From Pythium myriotylum (Eukaryota; Oomycota; Peronosporomycetes; Pythiales; Pythiaceae): a DNA stretch of 64,000 nt. The notes below the pieces were generated by a model. The model worked only from the letters and a program-made list of their open reading frames with translations, did no database searches and was not told the origin of the DNA. The stretch is taken from contig JALJCQ010000003.1 of assembly GCA_023091665.1 (NCBI GenBank), forward strand, positions 806,001-870,000, read 5' to 3'. Every line of letters begins with the position of its first letter. Positions within the stretch are counted from its first letter, which is position 1. Shown one piece after another: positions 41,142 to 51,000 of this stretch. The position numbers and the translations under genes are program-made.

Positions 41142-41195
41142 GATGATGATGCAATGGAGTCTATTGAGTTCAACTATGGTGAATCCTAATAGCTT
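41142..41195 (+). repeat. Dispersed repeat, copy 2
   Basis: Matches 21571-21623 (gatgatgcaatgga, tctattgagttcaa, gtgaatcctaatagctt) with a few substitutions and one small indel. Confidence 0.55.
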
Positions 41196-41726
41196 AACAT
41201 GCAATGGGAGAGGCTTGAAGTGGAAAAGAGCAACATGTCATGTTGATTTCCTTTCCACCAGCATTTCTTTCTTTTTCTCATTCTCATTCGACATTTTGCG
41301 CCATCAAGAAGAAGCAAACGCACTGTGTGGACGCAAACAACACAGAAGCGACGACACGCACGCCAGTCGTGCCACCATGCAAGCGGTCACGAAAAGCGAT
41401 CGCGGCATTGGTTGCAGCTGTGAATCCAGCGGCTTGGGGTTAACGTCCATCACACGTCTATCGCCGTCACTGCGCTGCTTGAAGCGATCTCTAGTTAAGG
41501 TTTGGGCGTTGCGGTGATTAACGTGTTCCATCAGGATCAATATGTATGCCATTTGCAATGTCAATGGAGAGGTGCAGTGCCTATCTTCAGATTGTGATGG
41601 GCATTTTACGCAAGATTTCAAGACGAAAGACTTCCTTAGCTCTGCATCTCCGCTTGACTTCTTTTATATCCAGAAATATATCTTTGATTTGATTATCCCA
41701 TATTGGCAAAATCTCCTGTTCTCCGA

Positions 41727-41751
41727 TTGAGCTCCATTTAATGGAGCTCAA
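41727..41751. repeat. Palindrome, 11-bp arms
   Basis: ttgagctccat, a 3-nt tta loop, then atggagctcaa: a perfect hairpin in AT-rich intergenic DNA. Confidence 0.8.
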
Positions 41752-41837
41752 TGGAATGTCTGTATCTCTCAGACCAGTCGCGGATCTTTCAACCAGAACG
41801 CACTAGGAATGCTTCAAGTCCAAATTTAATGACGTCA

Positions 41838-42017
41838 TACGCTTTCTCGTTTTGAAGCTCTTGGACAAGTGGTAGTTTTGCGTGGTCCTCTAAGTTTCTA
41901 GGAGGAGAGAAAGAGTGTATTTGCTTGGCCCAATAACATGAGCCTCATCTGATGCAGCTTGAAGTGGTGATTCGAGGGATAATGGGGATGAAGAAGGGCG
42001 AGACGGAGGAACTCCCA
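41838..42017 (-). pseudogene. Relic of the large LRR gene (codons about 65-128)
   Basis: About 180 bp aligns with 39129-39318 of the LRR gene in the same orientation. Shared strings include cgttttgaagctcttg-like, ttgcttggcccaat and gataatggggatgaagaag-like segments. Several substitutions and small deletions break the frame. The rest of the gene is absent here. Confidence 0.75.
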
Positions 42018-42306
42018 CCACTCCGAGCATGTAGGATCGGTACTCGAATTTCAAGTTGAATCATAACTCGAACAGCAAAAGATATTGACCTTAATATATT
42101 ATTCTGACACATGAGCAACGGTAGAAGGAAAATAATACACTGATTTAAATAGTTACTAGTATACTTCCCGCCGCCATTCGCAGATGTCGCCAGTGTCTCG
42201 CTGACCACTTCGGTCATCACTTGAAGTGAGCTCCTCGCGTGCCGATGGGTGTCAAGCAGCCACCATCAAGACACGCGCCATCGCCGTGTTGACTCTTCTC
42301 TCCGCC

Positions 42307-42320
42307 GCTCATTCCTTCAA
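42307..42320 (+). promoter_or_regulatory. Candidate Inr of kinase A
   Basis: gctcattccttcaa, an initiator with a weaker flanking core, 27-40 bp upstream of the ATG at 42347. Confidence 0.45.
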
Positions 42321-42346
42321 CGACACGCCACAGCGCACGGCTCGCC

Positions 42347-45300
42347 ATGGAGGTCGCCTCGGCCCTCGCGGCGCTCGCGACCACGAGCGTCGGGCTCGAC
42401 ACGCTCACGTCGGCGCTCACGGCCGTGGCGTCGCTCTGCCAGCGGATGAAAGACTCCAAGACCGTCTGGACGCGCGCCTACGAGCGCCTGCGCGACATCC
42501 TCGACGAGCTCCAGAAACTGCAGCGCTCGGGTCGACCGCTGCCGGCGCAGAGCAAGATCGACAAGCTCGCCAAGCTGCTGCACTCGTTCCTCGAGTTCCT
42601 GCAAAAGTACGTAGACATGTCGCTCGTGTACCGGCTGATGAAGTACAACAACATGATGGACGAGCTGAAGCGCATCAACGAGGAGATCGACACGTTGGTG
42701 GCGCTGCTGAACGTGTCGACGGCTCGCGTGGTGGTGGAGTGGCGCGAGCAGTGGGAGCAGGACTGCGAGCTGCAGATGCAGGTGCTGATGGCGTTGGTGG
42801 ACAACAGCGCGAGCGTGCTGAGCGAGGTGCGCGACGCGCGCGCGCAGGTGGAGGCGATGACGGTGCTCAAGTTCGAGTTCGAGCAGCGCGCGAGCGAGCG
42901 CAGCAGCGAGATGCTGGGTCTGCTCAAGAAGCTGCACACGCAGATCGTGCGCGTGTCGAAGGCCGAGGTGCCGTCGGTGCCGTCGTGGTTCATCCCGAGC
43001 GGCGACGTGGTGTACGAGTCGAGTCCGTTCGCGCAGGGGTCGTTCGGCGCGGTGCACTTTGGTCGGTGGAACTCTGGTGCACGTGTGGTGGTGAAAACGC
43101 TACTGGTGGACGATCTCGTGGGCGGTGGCAACCGCACGACGCAGAGCCGCATCCTGGGCGAGATCGACATCTGGTACCGTCTGCACCACCCGAATGTGAT
43201 CAAGATGTATGGTGCGTGTCATGTGTCGTCGCCGCCATTCATCGTATGCGAGGAGGCTGGGAACGGGAACATGGCCGAGTATCTGGGTCGGTCTCCGCAG
43301 CACCAGTCGCAGATGTGGCGTTTGTTGTACCAGGCGGCGTTGGGTCTGGAGTATTTGCACAAGAGCCACGTGGTGCACGGGGACCTGAAGTTGAACAATA
43401 TCTTGGTGGGGTCGGACGGTACGGCTCGGTTGGCGGACTTTGGGTTGAGTTCTGTGCGGACGTCGTCGGCGACGTCGACAGCATCGGCAGTGCGGCGCAG
43501 TGCAAGTGGCAAGAACAATCAGTCGGAGCAGAGCGCTGGTGCGTTGAGGTGGCGTGCACCTGAGTGCTTGAAAGGGAGACCGAAGTTCGCGTCGGACGTG
43601 TACTCGCTGGGTATGTGCATTCTTGAAGCGGCGACGGGGGAGCCGCCGTTTGCGACGGTGGCGGACGATATTGTGTTCCAATTGTTGCGTCATGGTGAGA
43701 TCCCTGATCAGCCTGATGAGCTAGACGACGAGGTGTGGGATTTGGTGGTGTCCATGACGAAGCAGCAGGCAAGTGAGCGGTGCAAGTTGTCGTTCGTGAT
43801 CTCAAGATTACTTCGGTTTGGTGGTGATGGAGACGCCGTGCCAATCGAGTTGGGTTTGAAGTCAAGGTCGAGCACGATGAGTACGACGTCATTGGTGTCG
43901 ACGGCGACCAATTCGTCAGAAGGAACCTGTGAAATAGATCCAGTGATTACTACATCTGGAAAGACTATCCCAGACGCTCCAACATTACTGTTCTCTTCGA
44001 TGACTCTTAAAGTTGCCGTGATCAATCAAGACACGCCCATTTCGGACCTTATCGCCACGCTTCAAGACAGCAAACAGAGTCAAGTGAAGAGTGCGCTGCA
44101 GTGGATCTACCGCCGTGCATACTACAATGCCATTCGACCACAGATCGTGGCTTGGGGCGGCGTCGAACCTATTATGTCGATTTTGAAGAATCCAAAGAGT
44201 GGATATCACCAACAACTTTATGCGCTCAGTGTGTTGTCGTATCTGCACGAACCCGGACGTGCTCGTGGAGCTGTGACGGACGAAGAACTCGAGGGCCTCA
44301 AGACCTACATCCGTGACCCAACACCATCAGATCGCTCGGCCTTGGAACACATGCTTGACTCCACCCACACTGATAGTGAGCGGACGGAAGCTATCGAGAC
44401 AATCGCAAATCTCGTTCATGTGAAACCCGAAACACACGGTCTCATTCATCTCGCGCCACGCATCGGGGACCTCGTGAGCAGTGGCGATACGTGGGTTTCA
44501 ATTGCAGCAACGAATGGCGTGTATGTGCTTGCGGTTCTGGAGCCATCCTGTACTTCGGCAATGATCTCCCGTGGAGTAGTCTCGTCACTTCTCTCGCTCA
44601 TTCGTCGCGGAACCCGTCGTCAAAGCGAGAGTGCTGCGGAGACGATTGGACACGTTGTAGCCGGCAACAACGCAGCCAAGTTGGAGGTTGCAGAGAAGGG
44701 AGGAATTGATTTGCTACTCGAGCTGTTAAAGACCGGGGTCGGGGAACAGAGGATGGCAGCGTGCACAGCTCTGGCGTTGCTGGCCCATGAATGCGATCCG
44801 AACAAGGAAGCGATCGTAGCAGCTGGAGGTGTATCGCTCGCGGTTGAGCTGATTCGGTCGGGTTCCGACGAAGAGCCGACACGGGCTGCATGGATGTTGC
44901 ACGCTCTCACTGAATCCCACCCGGCGAACCAGATTGTGGTCGCAAAGAGCGGCGTCATCGGCCCTCTTGTTGGGCTTTTGAAACGAGGCTCGATGCAAGA
45001 AAAAGCTCGCGCGGCTGTCGTGCTACGAAATCTCGTTTGCGACAGTGAAGGGTTCAGTTTGGCTGTCGCTTCACTAGGAGCTCTAGAGGCGTTGATGGAG
45101 ATCGCCCAGACGTCCTCATCAGATGACGACGCAAAGACAGCTTCGCTGTCGGCCTTGAGTGCTCTCGCACAAACTCGTTCGAATGCACGCACGCTGGATC
45201 AACTGGGAGTGGCTAGAGTGGCTGAGTTTTTTTCGCGCGAGGGGAACGACCATCAAAAAATCTACGCTAACCAAATCCTCAGTGCAGTCCGAGGTAACTC

Positions 45301-46516
45301 CGCTACTGCGCCGATGCGAGTAGCTTCGGCTAAGTCTACATCAGTCGCTGCAGACACTCGCGTGTATGGGGGAGTCATTGACGCAACCACGAACTATCAG
45401 GACTTGGTGAGTGTGTTACGAGGGCAAGACGAGTATCGGTCGAGAAGCGCACTTCAGTGGTTGTTTCGTTACTCACTGCACTTTGTCCCCGAAGCTACTG
45501 TCAAGTCGTGTGGAGCTATTGAACTTCTATCCGGTATACTGAAAGATCACGCGCGACACTTGCACGACCGAGCGTACGCGTTTGGTTGCTTGTGGATCAT
45601 GGAGTATTTCCACCTCAGCATCGACAAAGCTTCACTTGACAAACTAAAGACTTGCATTGCAAGACCGACCATGCAGGAGTTGTCTCACCTCTATGCGATG
45701 ATGCAGTCAACTCGCTTAGTGGAGGAGCGTGTTAAAGCGATTGAGGTGTTTAGTTGTCTGCAAATGTCAGTCGGTGGGGATCTCGGGTTCTCCGATTTTC
45801 TGCCATTATTCGTCGGCGTGGCACAAAGTTCGGACAATCTTCTTTCAGCTGCTGGCTGTCAGGCGCTTGCAACGCTTGCGCTTGAGCTACCCGAATCTTG
45901 TTCTCATATGATCGCTTACGGAGTGCTCCCGGTATTGGTTCGAGGCCTATCCACTAGCAACCACCGAACGGTCGAGTTCTCAGCTGAGGCAATCGAATTT
46001 ATCGCAGATAGTGGGCCCGACAACCAGACTCGGGTCGCCCAAGCTGGTGTGATTCCTCCGCTCGTCGCAATTGTTCACCGAGGCGCTGCAGAGCTTAAGG
46101 TATACGGTGCCAAGGCATTGGGTAGGATCGCGGATGGCAATCCGGTAAATCAAGACACGATTGTGCACGCCGGCGCGATTGGTCCTCTTATGGACCTTGT
46201 CCGCTCAAATGACAACAGCGAGTCGATGAATGCAGCGGCAACATTCGCTTACCTCTGTAACAAGAGTGAAACTGCCGCTTTCTCGGTAGTGTCGCTTGGA
46301 GCCGTTCCACTGCTCATAAACTTGCTTCGAACGACGACGTACGGTTTGGGTCAGTTAGCAGCCGCTTTAGCTCTGTGCCAACTATGCTCTTGCGCGTCCA
46401 CGAGACCACTAGTGGTTCGTATGGGAGTGCGTGAGGCCTTCAATCACTTCGTGAATGTCTCGACAGGCGAGAACCTTACGGCTGCACAGGAAATTCTTCG
46501 ACAATCAGGTGTCTGA
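42347..46516 (+). CDS. Helical-bundle, TKL-like kinase and ARM-repeat protein, copy A
   Basis: 1389 residues, intronless. (1) Residues about 15-125 form a helical bundle with the spacing of MLKL/HeLo four-helix domains, ending in a brace-like helix 130-205. (2) Kinase domain about 220-490: loop QGSFGAV (first loop Gly replaced by Ala), Lys250 in VVVKTLL, Glu272, HGDLKLNN with Asp346, DFG 364-366 and APE 404-406. All catalytic residues are present, so it is predicted active. (3) ARM repeats about 640-1389 in two successive units (about 561 and 1014 onward), each opened by a LQW-(I/L)-(Y/F)-R segment. No signal peptide. The first part is GC-rich and nearly identical to copies B and C; the ARM part is AT-richer and unlike theirs. 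A role in death-type or immune-like signalling is inference from architecture only. Confidence 0.88.
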   Translation: MEVASALAALATTSVGLDTLTSALTAVASLCQRMKDSKTVWTRAYERLRDILDELQKLQRSGRPLPAQSKIDKLAKLLHSFLEFLQKYVDMSLVYRLMKYNNMMDELKRINEEIDTLVALLNVSTARVVVEWREQWEQDCELQMQVLMALVDNSASVLSEVRDARAQVEAMTVLKFEFEQRASERSSEMLGLLKKLHTQIVRVSKAEVPSVPSWFIPSGDVVYESSPFAQGSFGAVHFGRWNSGARVVVKTLLVDDLVGGGNRTTQSRILGEIDIWYRLHHPNVIKMYGACHVSSPPFIVCEEAGNGNMAEYLGRSPQHQSQMWRLLYQAALGLEYLHKSHVVHGDLKLNNILVGSDGTARLADFGLSSVRTSSATSTASAVRRSASGKNNQSEQSAGALRWRAPECLKGRPKFASDVYSLGMCILEAATGEPPFATVADDIVFQLLRHGEIPDQPDELDDEVWDLVVSMTKQQASERCKLSFVISRLLRFGGDGDAVPIELGLKSRSSTMSTTSLVSTATNSSEGTCEIDPVITTSGKTIPDAPTLLFSSMTLKVAVINQDTPISDLIATLQDSKQSQVKSALQWIYRRAYYNAIRPQIVAWGGVEPIMSILKNPKSGYHQQLYALSVLSYLHEPGRARGAVTDEELEGLKTYIRDPTPSDRSALEHMLDSTHTDSERTEAIETIANLVHVKPETHGLIHLAPRIGDLVSSGDTWVSIAATNGVYVLAVLEPSCTSAMISRGVVSSLLSLIRRGTRRQSESAAETIGHVVAGNNAAKLEVAEKGGIDLLLELLKTGVGEQRMAACTALALLAHECDPNKEAIVAAGGVSLAVELIRSGSDEEPTRAAWMLHALTESHPANQIVVAKSGVIGPLVGLLKRGSMQEKARAAVVLRNLVCDSEGFSLAVASLGALEALMEIAQTSSSDDDAKTASLSALSALAQTRSNARTLDQLGVARVAEFFSREGNDHQKIYANQILSAVRGNSATAPMRVASAKSTSVAADTRVYGGVIDATTNYQDLVSVLRGQDEYRSRSALQWLFRYSLHFVPEATVKSCGAIELLSGILKDHARHLHDRAYAFGCLWIMEYFHLSIDKASLDKLKTCIARPTMQELSHLYAMMQSTRLVEERVKAIEVFSCLQMSVGGDLGFSDFLPLFVGVAQSSDNLLSAAGCQALATLALELPESCSHMIAYGVLPVLVRGLSTSNHRTVEFSAEAIEFIADSGPDNQTRVAQAGVIPPLVAIVHRGAAELKVYGAKALGRIADGNPVNQDTIVHAGAIGPLMDLVRSNDNSESMNAAATFAYLCNKSETAAFSVVSLGAVPLLINLLRTTTYGLGQLAAALALCQLCSCASTRPLVVRMGVREAFNHFVNVSTGENLTAAQEILRQSGV

Positions 46517-47119
46517 TGTTACACCTATCAAATCCTCAAGGCTGAGTCAGAGCTTCTTCGTTTGTTTAATTGCGCCTCGCCTGACAGCATTGGGCTTATT
46601 GTCTACTTGCTGTATGTCCCAAATAAGCACTACTTCGAGCAGCTTTTTCATTTTGTATCATCACGTATCAGAGATTCTTGGTCGTGCTGTTATGATTCAT
46701 ACCGAGTAGAAAACCTTCGGATCTGTGGCAGTTAACACAGGATTGCTCGCCTCTGGGGTCTCCCTCAATGCAGTGGATTTCCATTATTCCCTCCACCAAT
46801 ACTTCGGTGAAAGGTGAAAAGGCAGGTATACTCTGTGAGTCCCTTGAGATATGGTCGAGAAGAGCAGAAATAGTTGGGACAATATCCTTTCGGTCTGGAT
46901 TTGACTGAGTCGTTTTTGTTGGAAAGTCCAGGTGAGAGAACAAGTCACAACATAATGAAGTAGTTGACAGGCTCAAGTTCAGATCCTTCAGGGCGTCGCT
47001 TCTCCTACGAATATCTCTTGTGTGACTGACCACGTCAGTCAAATCGTGCACGCTCCGCAGATAGAACCCTATCAGCTAGGCATTCGTGGCATTATAGACC
47101 TATTTCAAGAATCACCTGA
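46517..47119. other. Intergenic region 3' of kinase A
   Basis: 600 bp with no convincing gene. A minus-strand frame at 46668-47051 has no recognisable features. Confidence 0.45.
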
Positions 47120-47750
47120 CGTGGTAACAGCTGCCGAGTTCAATGCAGCCTCCAGTAGAGTCCATGAGCCGACTGAGTCTGACTGCAAGTACGTTCTTTA
47201 CACGCTCCAGCCAGCCATTGATGGTGGATACCGAGCGGGCTGAAGCCGCGGAAATCGTAACGACTCTTGTCACCATCAAGCCTGGGGCTCGTGACATCGA
47301 GTCTTTTGCTCCACTAGTGGCTCTGCTGGTACCCTCAAGTAATGAATGGTTGTCGTTCATCGCCCGAGATGAATCTGGATATGTGTATGTCGCTGTTCCC
47401 TCTGGCGCGCAATTCCGATCCAACGATGCCGCGATCGCACGCGGTCGGCAGACGAAGACGAACCTTCTCAAGCAGCCCTTGTGTTCATTGAGCTGATGAA
47501 CGATCGCACGTGGGACAGTGTCAGAGTCAACCAGGTAACGCAGCGCTTGCGAACGTGGCTTAGACAAGTGACTCTGTCTGCTTGGCGATCGCGCCACTTG
47601 CTACACTCAAAGTGTTGCCCGATGTAGCGCGTGGAGCCAATCTTCCTCTCCAACTGCACTGAAGGCGTTGGCAGCGGTGGCACGAACGCGTTCGAACGCA
47701 CAGGTATTGGACAAACATGGTGTCCAACAGGTGATGAAAGAGTCAGATGG
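47120..47750 (+). pseudogene. Degenerate ARM-array relic of the kinase family
   Basis: Fragments in shifting plus-strand frames match the family ARM unit. HEPTESDCKYVLYTL and AEAAEIVTTLVTIKPG correspond to the (I)RDPT...L and AETVEMISCLASAKP region. Then comes ESFAPLVALLVPSSNEWLS, and later ALAAVARTRSNAQVLDKHG matches ALSALAQTRSNARTLDQLG of copy A. At least two frameshifts and stops intervene, and no helical-bundle or kinase part remains. Confidence 0.7.
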
Positions 47751-48037
47751 GCCTGAGAACGAAGAGCCGAGAGCAAAACTAGTTTTCTTCAGGCTGAAAC
47801 ACGGGGTCTTCAGCCAACGAATCCCATACTCGGCCCCCAAAGTTGTGGATATTTTGATGACTTGATATTGATGACCCACAACAATGAGGACTGACTCGAT
47901 CGGATCATTGGCCAGTTAATTAACGCAACTGTCGTCATTACTGTACACCCAGACGAGGAATTCTCACACGTCAGACCGTGGAACATAGATGTCAACTGAG
48001 TCAAGTTCGCGTGTAGACACTGGGCTCAGTCTCAGGG

Positions 48038-51000
48038 TCAGCCAAGATTTCGCAGCGCGTGGGAGACGGCGTTCGCTGTAGTACCGCTCGCCGAGCGCGC
48101 CAGCTCGCGCATATCTCCACGCACACCCAGTCGCACGAGCTCGGGTCTTGCCACGGCGTGGGTAGTCAGCGTCGCGATAGCGCAGGCTGTTGCACTCTTG
48201 ACGCCGTCGTGTTTTGAGCGACGAAGCACATCGACGAGCCACTGGATGCCACCGGCCGAAACTATGGCGTTCACAGCGAGCGAGCTGCTGTTGCAGATCC
48301 ACATGAGCGCGTCCGCTGCTTGCACCGCGTCATGACTGTCGTTGCCTCGCACCAGCCCAAGCAGTGGACGGATCGCGCCAGCCCCGACGATCATGTCGGA
48401 GCGATTGGGGCTGTTTTGCCCAATGACCGCCAGCGCGTGAGCAGATTCTGCCTTCTGTTCATCGACACCACGACTCAAGAGGCTGACTAGTGGCACGATC
48501 GCGCCAACCCGAACTGCCCGGTCCTGCTCTGTGACCCCACCGTGGACGATGTGCCGGATCGACTCTGCTGCAGCAGCTTTCATTCTTTCCCCGCCAAGTT
48601 CCAGGCAATTTACGAGCTGCCCGAGCACGTTTCGCTTCGCTAAAAGCGCAAGAACGATGGGGTACTCCTCCCCAACTGTGCGGATGACGTCGCACGCTGC
48701 GGTCGCTAGTGTGTGTTTTGGATTCCTCAGTCCCTGAATGACCCCATTGACAAGTTCGTGCAGCCGAGCCGCGCCAACAAAATCGGCGAAATCGATATTA
48801 CCAGTCGTGGCTCGCTTCATGCAAGCCAAGACTTCAAAAGCTTCTACTCGCTCGACCATCGGACGTGCATCACCGATCGATGCAACAAGCTGGTCGAGCT
48901 CGATTCGAGTTGGAGCGCGTAAGCGCTGTTTTGCTTGGCGGATAGTCAGCGAGTCGACATTATCTGCGAGGAGGACGAGACATCCAAAGGCGTAAAGCTG
49001 GCGCTTGTACTCAGAGCGAGCGTTCATCAAAATGCCTTCCAATGCCTCGACACCACCCGACGCTCTGATCTGCGTTCTACGAGAACGGGAAGACGCATGT
49101 CGGTAAAGCCACTTCAAAGCATCCGAAGACTGGTCAGTTTGGTCGTCGCGGAGCGAAGTTACAAGCATTGATATACTGGTCTTCTCGTCGACTAGCCCTG
49201 CACACTCTGGGTACTTCTTTGTCACTGGCGAACTCTCGCCATCAATGTCGTTTAACAAGTGGCTGGCAACATCTCTTTGGTAACCAGTCACAACGTTGAG
49301 AGCCTGTCTGAGCACATTGGCCGCCCCCAACGCAGCTAGTTTGTAGACGTGACCGCGACTTACTCGAAGTGAATTGAGGGCCGTGAGCACGCAGAAGCTA
49401 AGGTCGTCGTTCCGAGCTGTACGCAATAGATTTAAAAGCGACTCGAGTCCGCCAGCTTGTACGATTGCTGTGCTGTTCGCTTCATTGTTGAATGAGGCGG
49501 CACAAAGTGCGAGCGCGGCGTGTGTTTGTTCCGACCACGATCCACTCTGGAGGAGTTGGATGAGCGCTGGGAATGCGGTGCTCTTCGCGACTGTAGTCTG
49601 GGTGTTTGGTGACATTTGCATCACCAAGGCGAGTGAATACGCGGCAGCTGACCGTTCGTCCTGATTGCCGATAGTTAGCAGGTTGACGAGTGTATCCACG
49701 GCACCAGCGTTCACGATGGCTTCTTTGTTGGAGTCGCAATGCGAAGCAAGACACCCTAGAGTCATTGCTGAGCTCATCTTTTGCTCCCCCACTCCAGTCC
49801 GCAGGAGCCTGACGAGCAAACTGATCCCTCCGGCTTTCGCGACAGCAAGCTGATTGGATTCCCTATCCTTTGCTAGTGAGCCCAACGCCTCCACGGCTGC
49901 CTCGATCTGACGCTGACCGCCTTTGCGAACAACTTCGACAAGCGAAGAAATAGCGCCTCCATCCACCATGGTAGCTATGGTTCTTGGAATCTCGTAAGCA
50001 AATGCTAGGACAGCTTGGGCTGCAGCAGCTGATACCCATGCATTTAGGCTACCCAGAAGTGGGATCAGGTGGACAGCCATATCTTCCAGGCGAGGAGTTT
50101 CGGGCTTCGCAAACACCAGGGCTCCAAGCACTTCGACTGCTGCAACCTGTGCGTCGGACGGGTCTGTTGCTGCTAAGGCTAGACTTAGAGTATGGACTTC
50201 CTCACCGGTTGGCTCTCGAATTGATTTTGCCAAGGTAGCAATATCCTCAATATCAACGCTTCCAGATGAGAATGAAATGTATCGGAGAGAGTTGTAGGCG
50301 TACAGTTGATTGTATAACCCGACTTCCTCGCTTCTGGCAAATGAGAGGAGAACACTGACCCCTCCGCACCTGACAATCTCCTCGCGTGTGTGGTTATAGT
50401 ATGCATGCCGACACATCCACTGGAGCGAATCTCGTAAATTCGACGAGTCTTTGGCCCTCAATGCCGCAACCAACGATGGTAACGGTGTGCGCGAGGATAT
50501 TCGAGGAGCTTGCTCTCCTGTATCTTCACCGAGTGGTACAGAAGCTACTAGAACGAGTGCGTCTTCGGATTCAGTGTTTGTCCTGCGAACCTTCGACACA
50601 TTCATCGATGACGACACACGGTCAAATGCGAGTGGCGTAGGAACCGATACTACGCCTGGAGTTCTCGACGAAAGTATTTTAACTCGGAAAGACCGGGGCA
50701 TAACACTCCAAGAAGTCGATACGGGTTCCGAGCTCACCAACGAAACCAAATCTTCAGTTTTGCCGGACAGCTTTCGCAACCTCGAAATGACGTCTCCTAG
50801 CGTCCATCGATCGCTCGGTTTGAAAGCTGTCATACTCACAATCAACTCCCACGCCTCGTCGTCCAGCTCATCAGGCTGATCAGGGATCTCGCCGTGACGC
50901 AACAATTGGAACACAATATCGTCCGCCACCGTCGCAAACGGCGGCTCCCCCGTCGCCGCTTCAAGAATGCACATACCCAGCGAGTACACGTCCGACGCGA

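Larger units (their letters stand above)
40965..42306. other. Intergenic region between PPIL1 and kinase A
   Basis: 1.3 kb, AT-richer than its surroundings. It holds a dispersed repeat (41142-41195), a short palindrome (41727-41751) and an LRR-gene relic (41838-42017). No intact gene was seen. Confidence 0.55.

Noticed and set aside
42317..43203. Long antisense frames (246 and 241 codons) opposite kinase A, with equivalents opposite B and C (up to 297 codons)
   Set aside because: They are shadows of GC-rich codon bias in the kinase module: His/Arg/Leu- or Ser-rich composition, no motifs, and they recur wherever the same sense sequence occurs.
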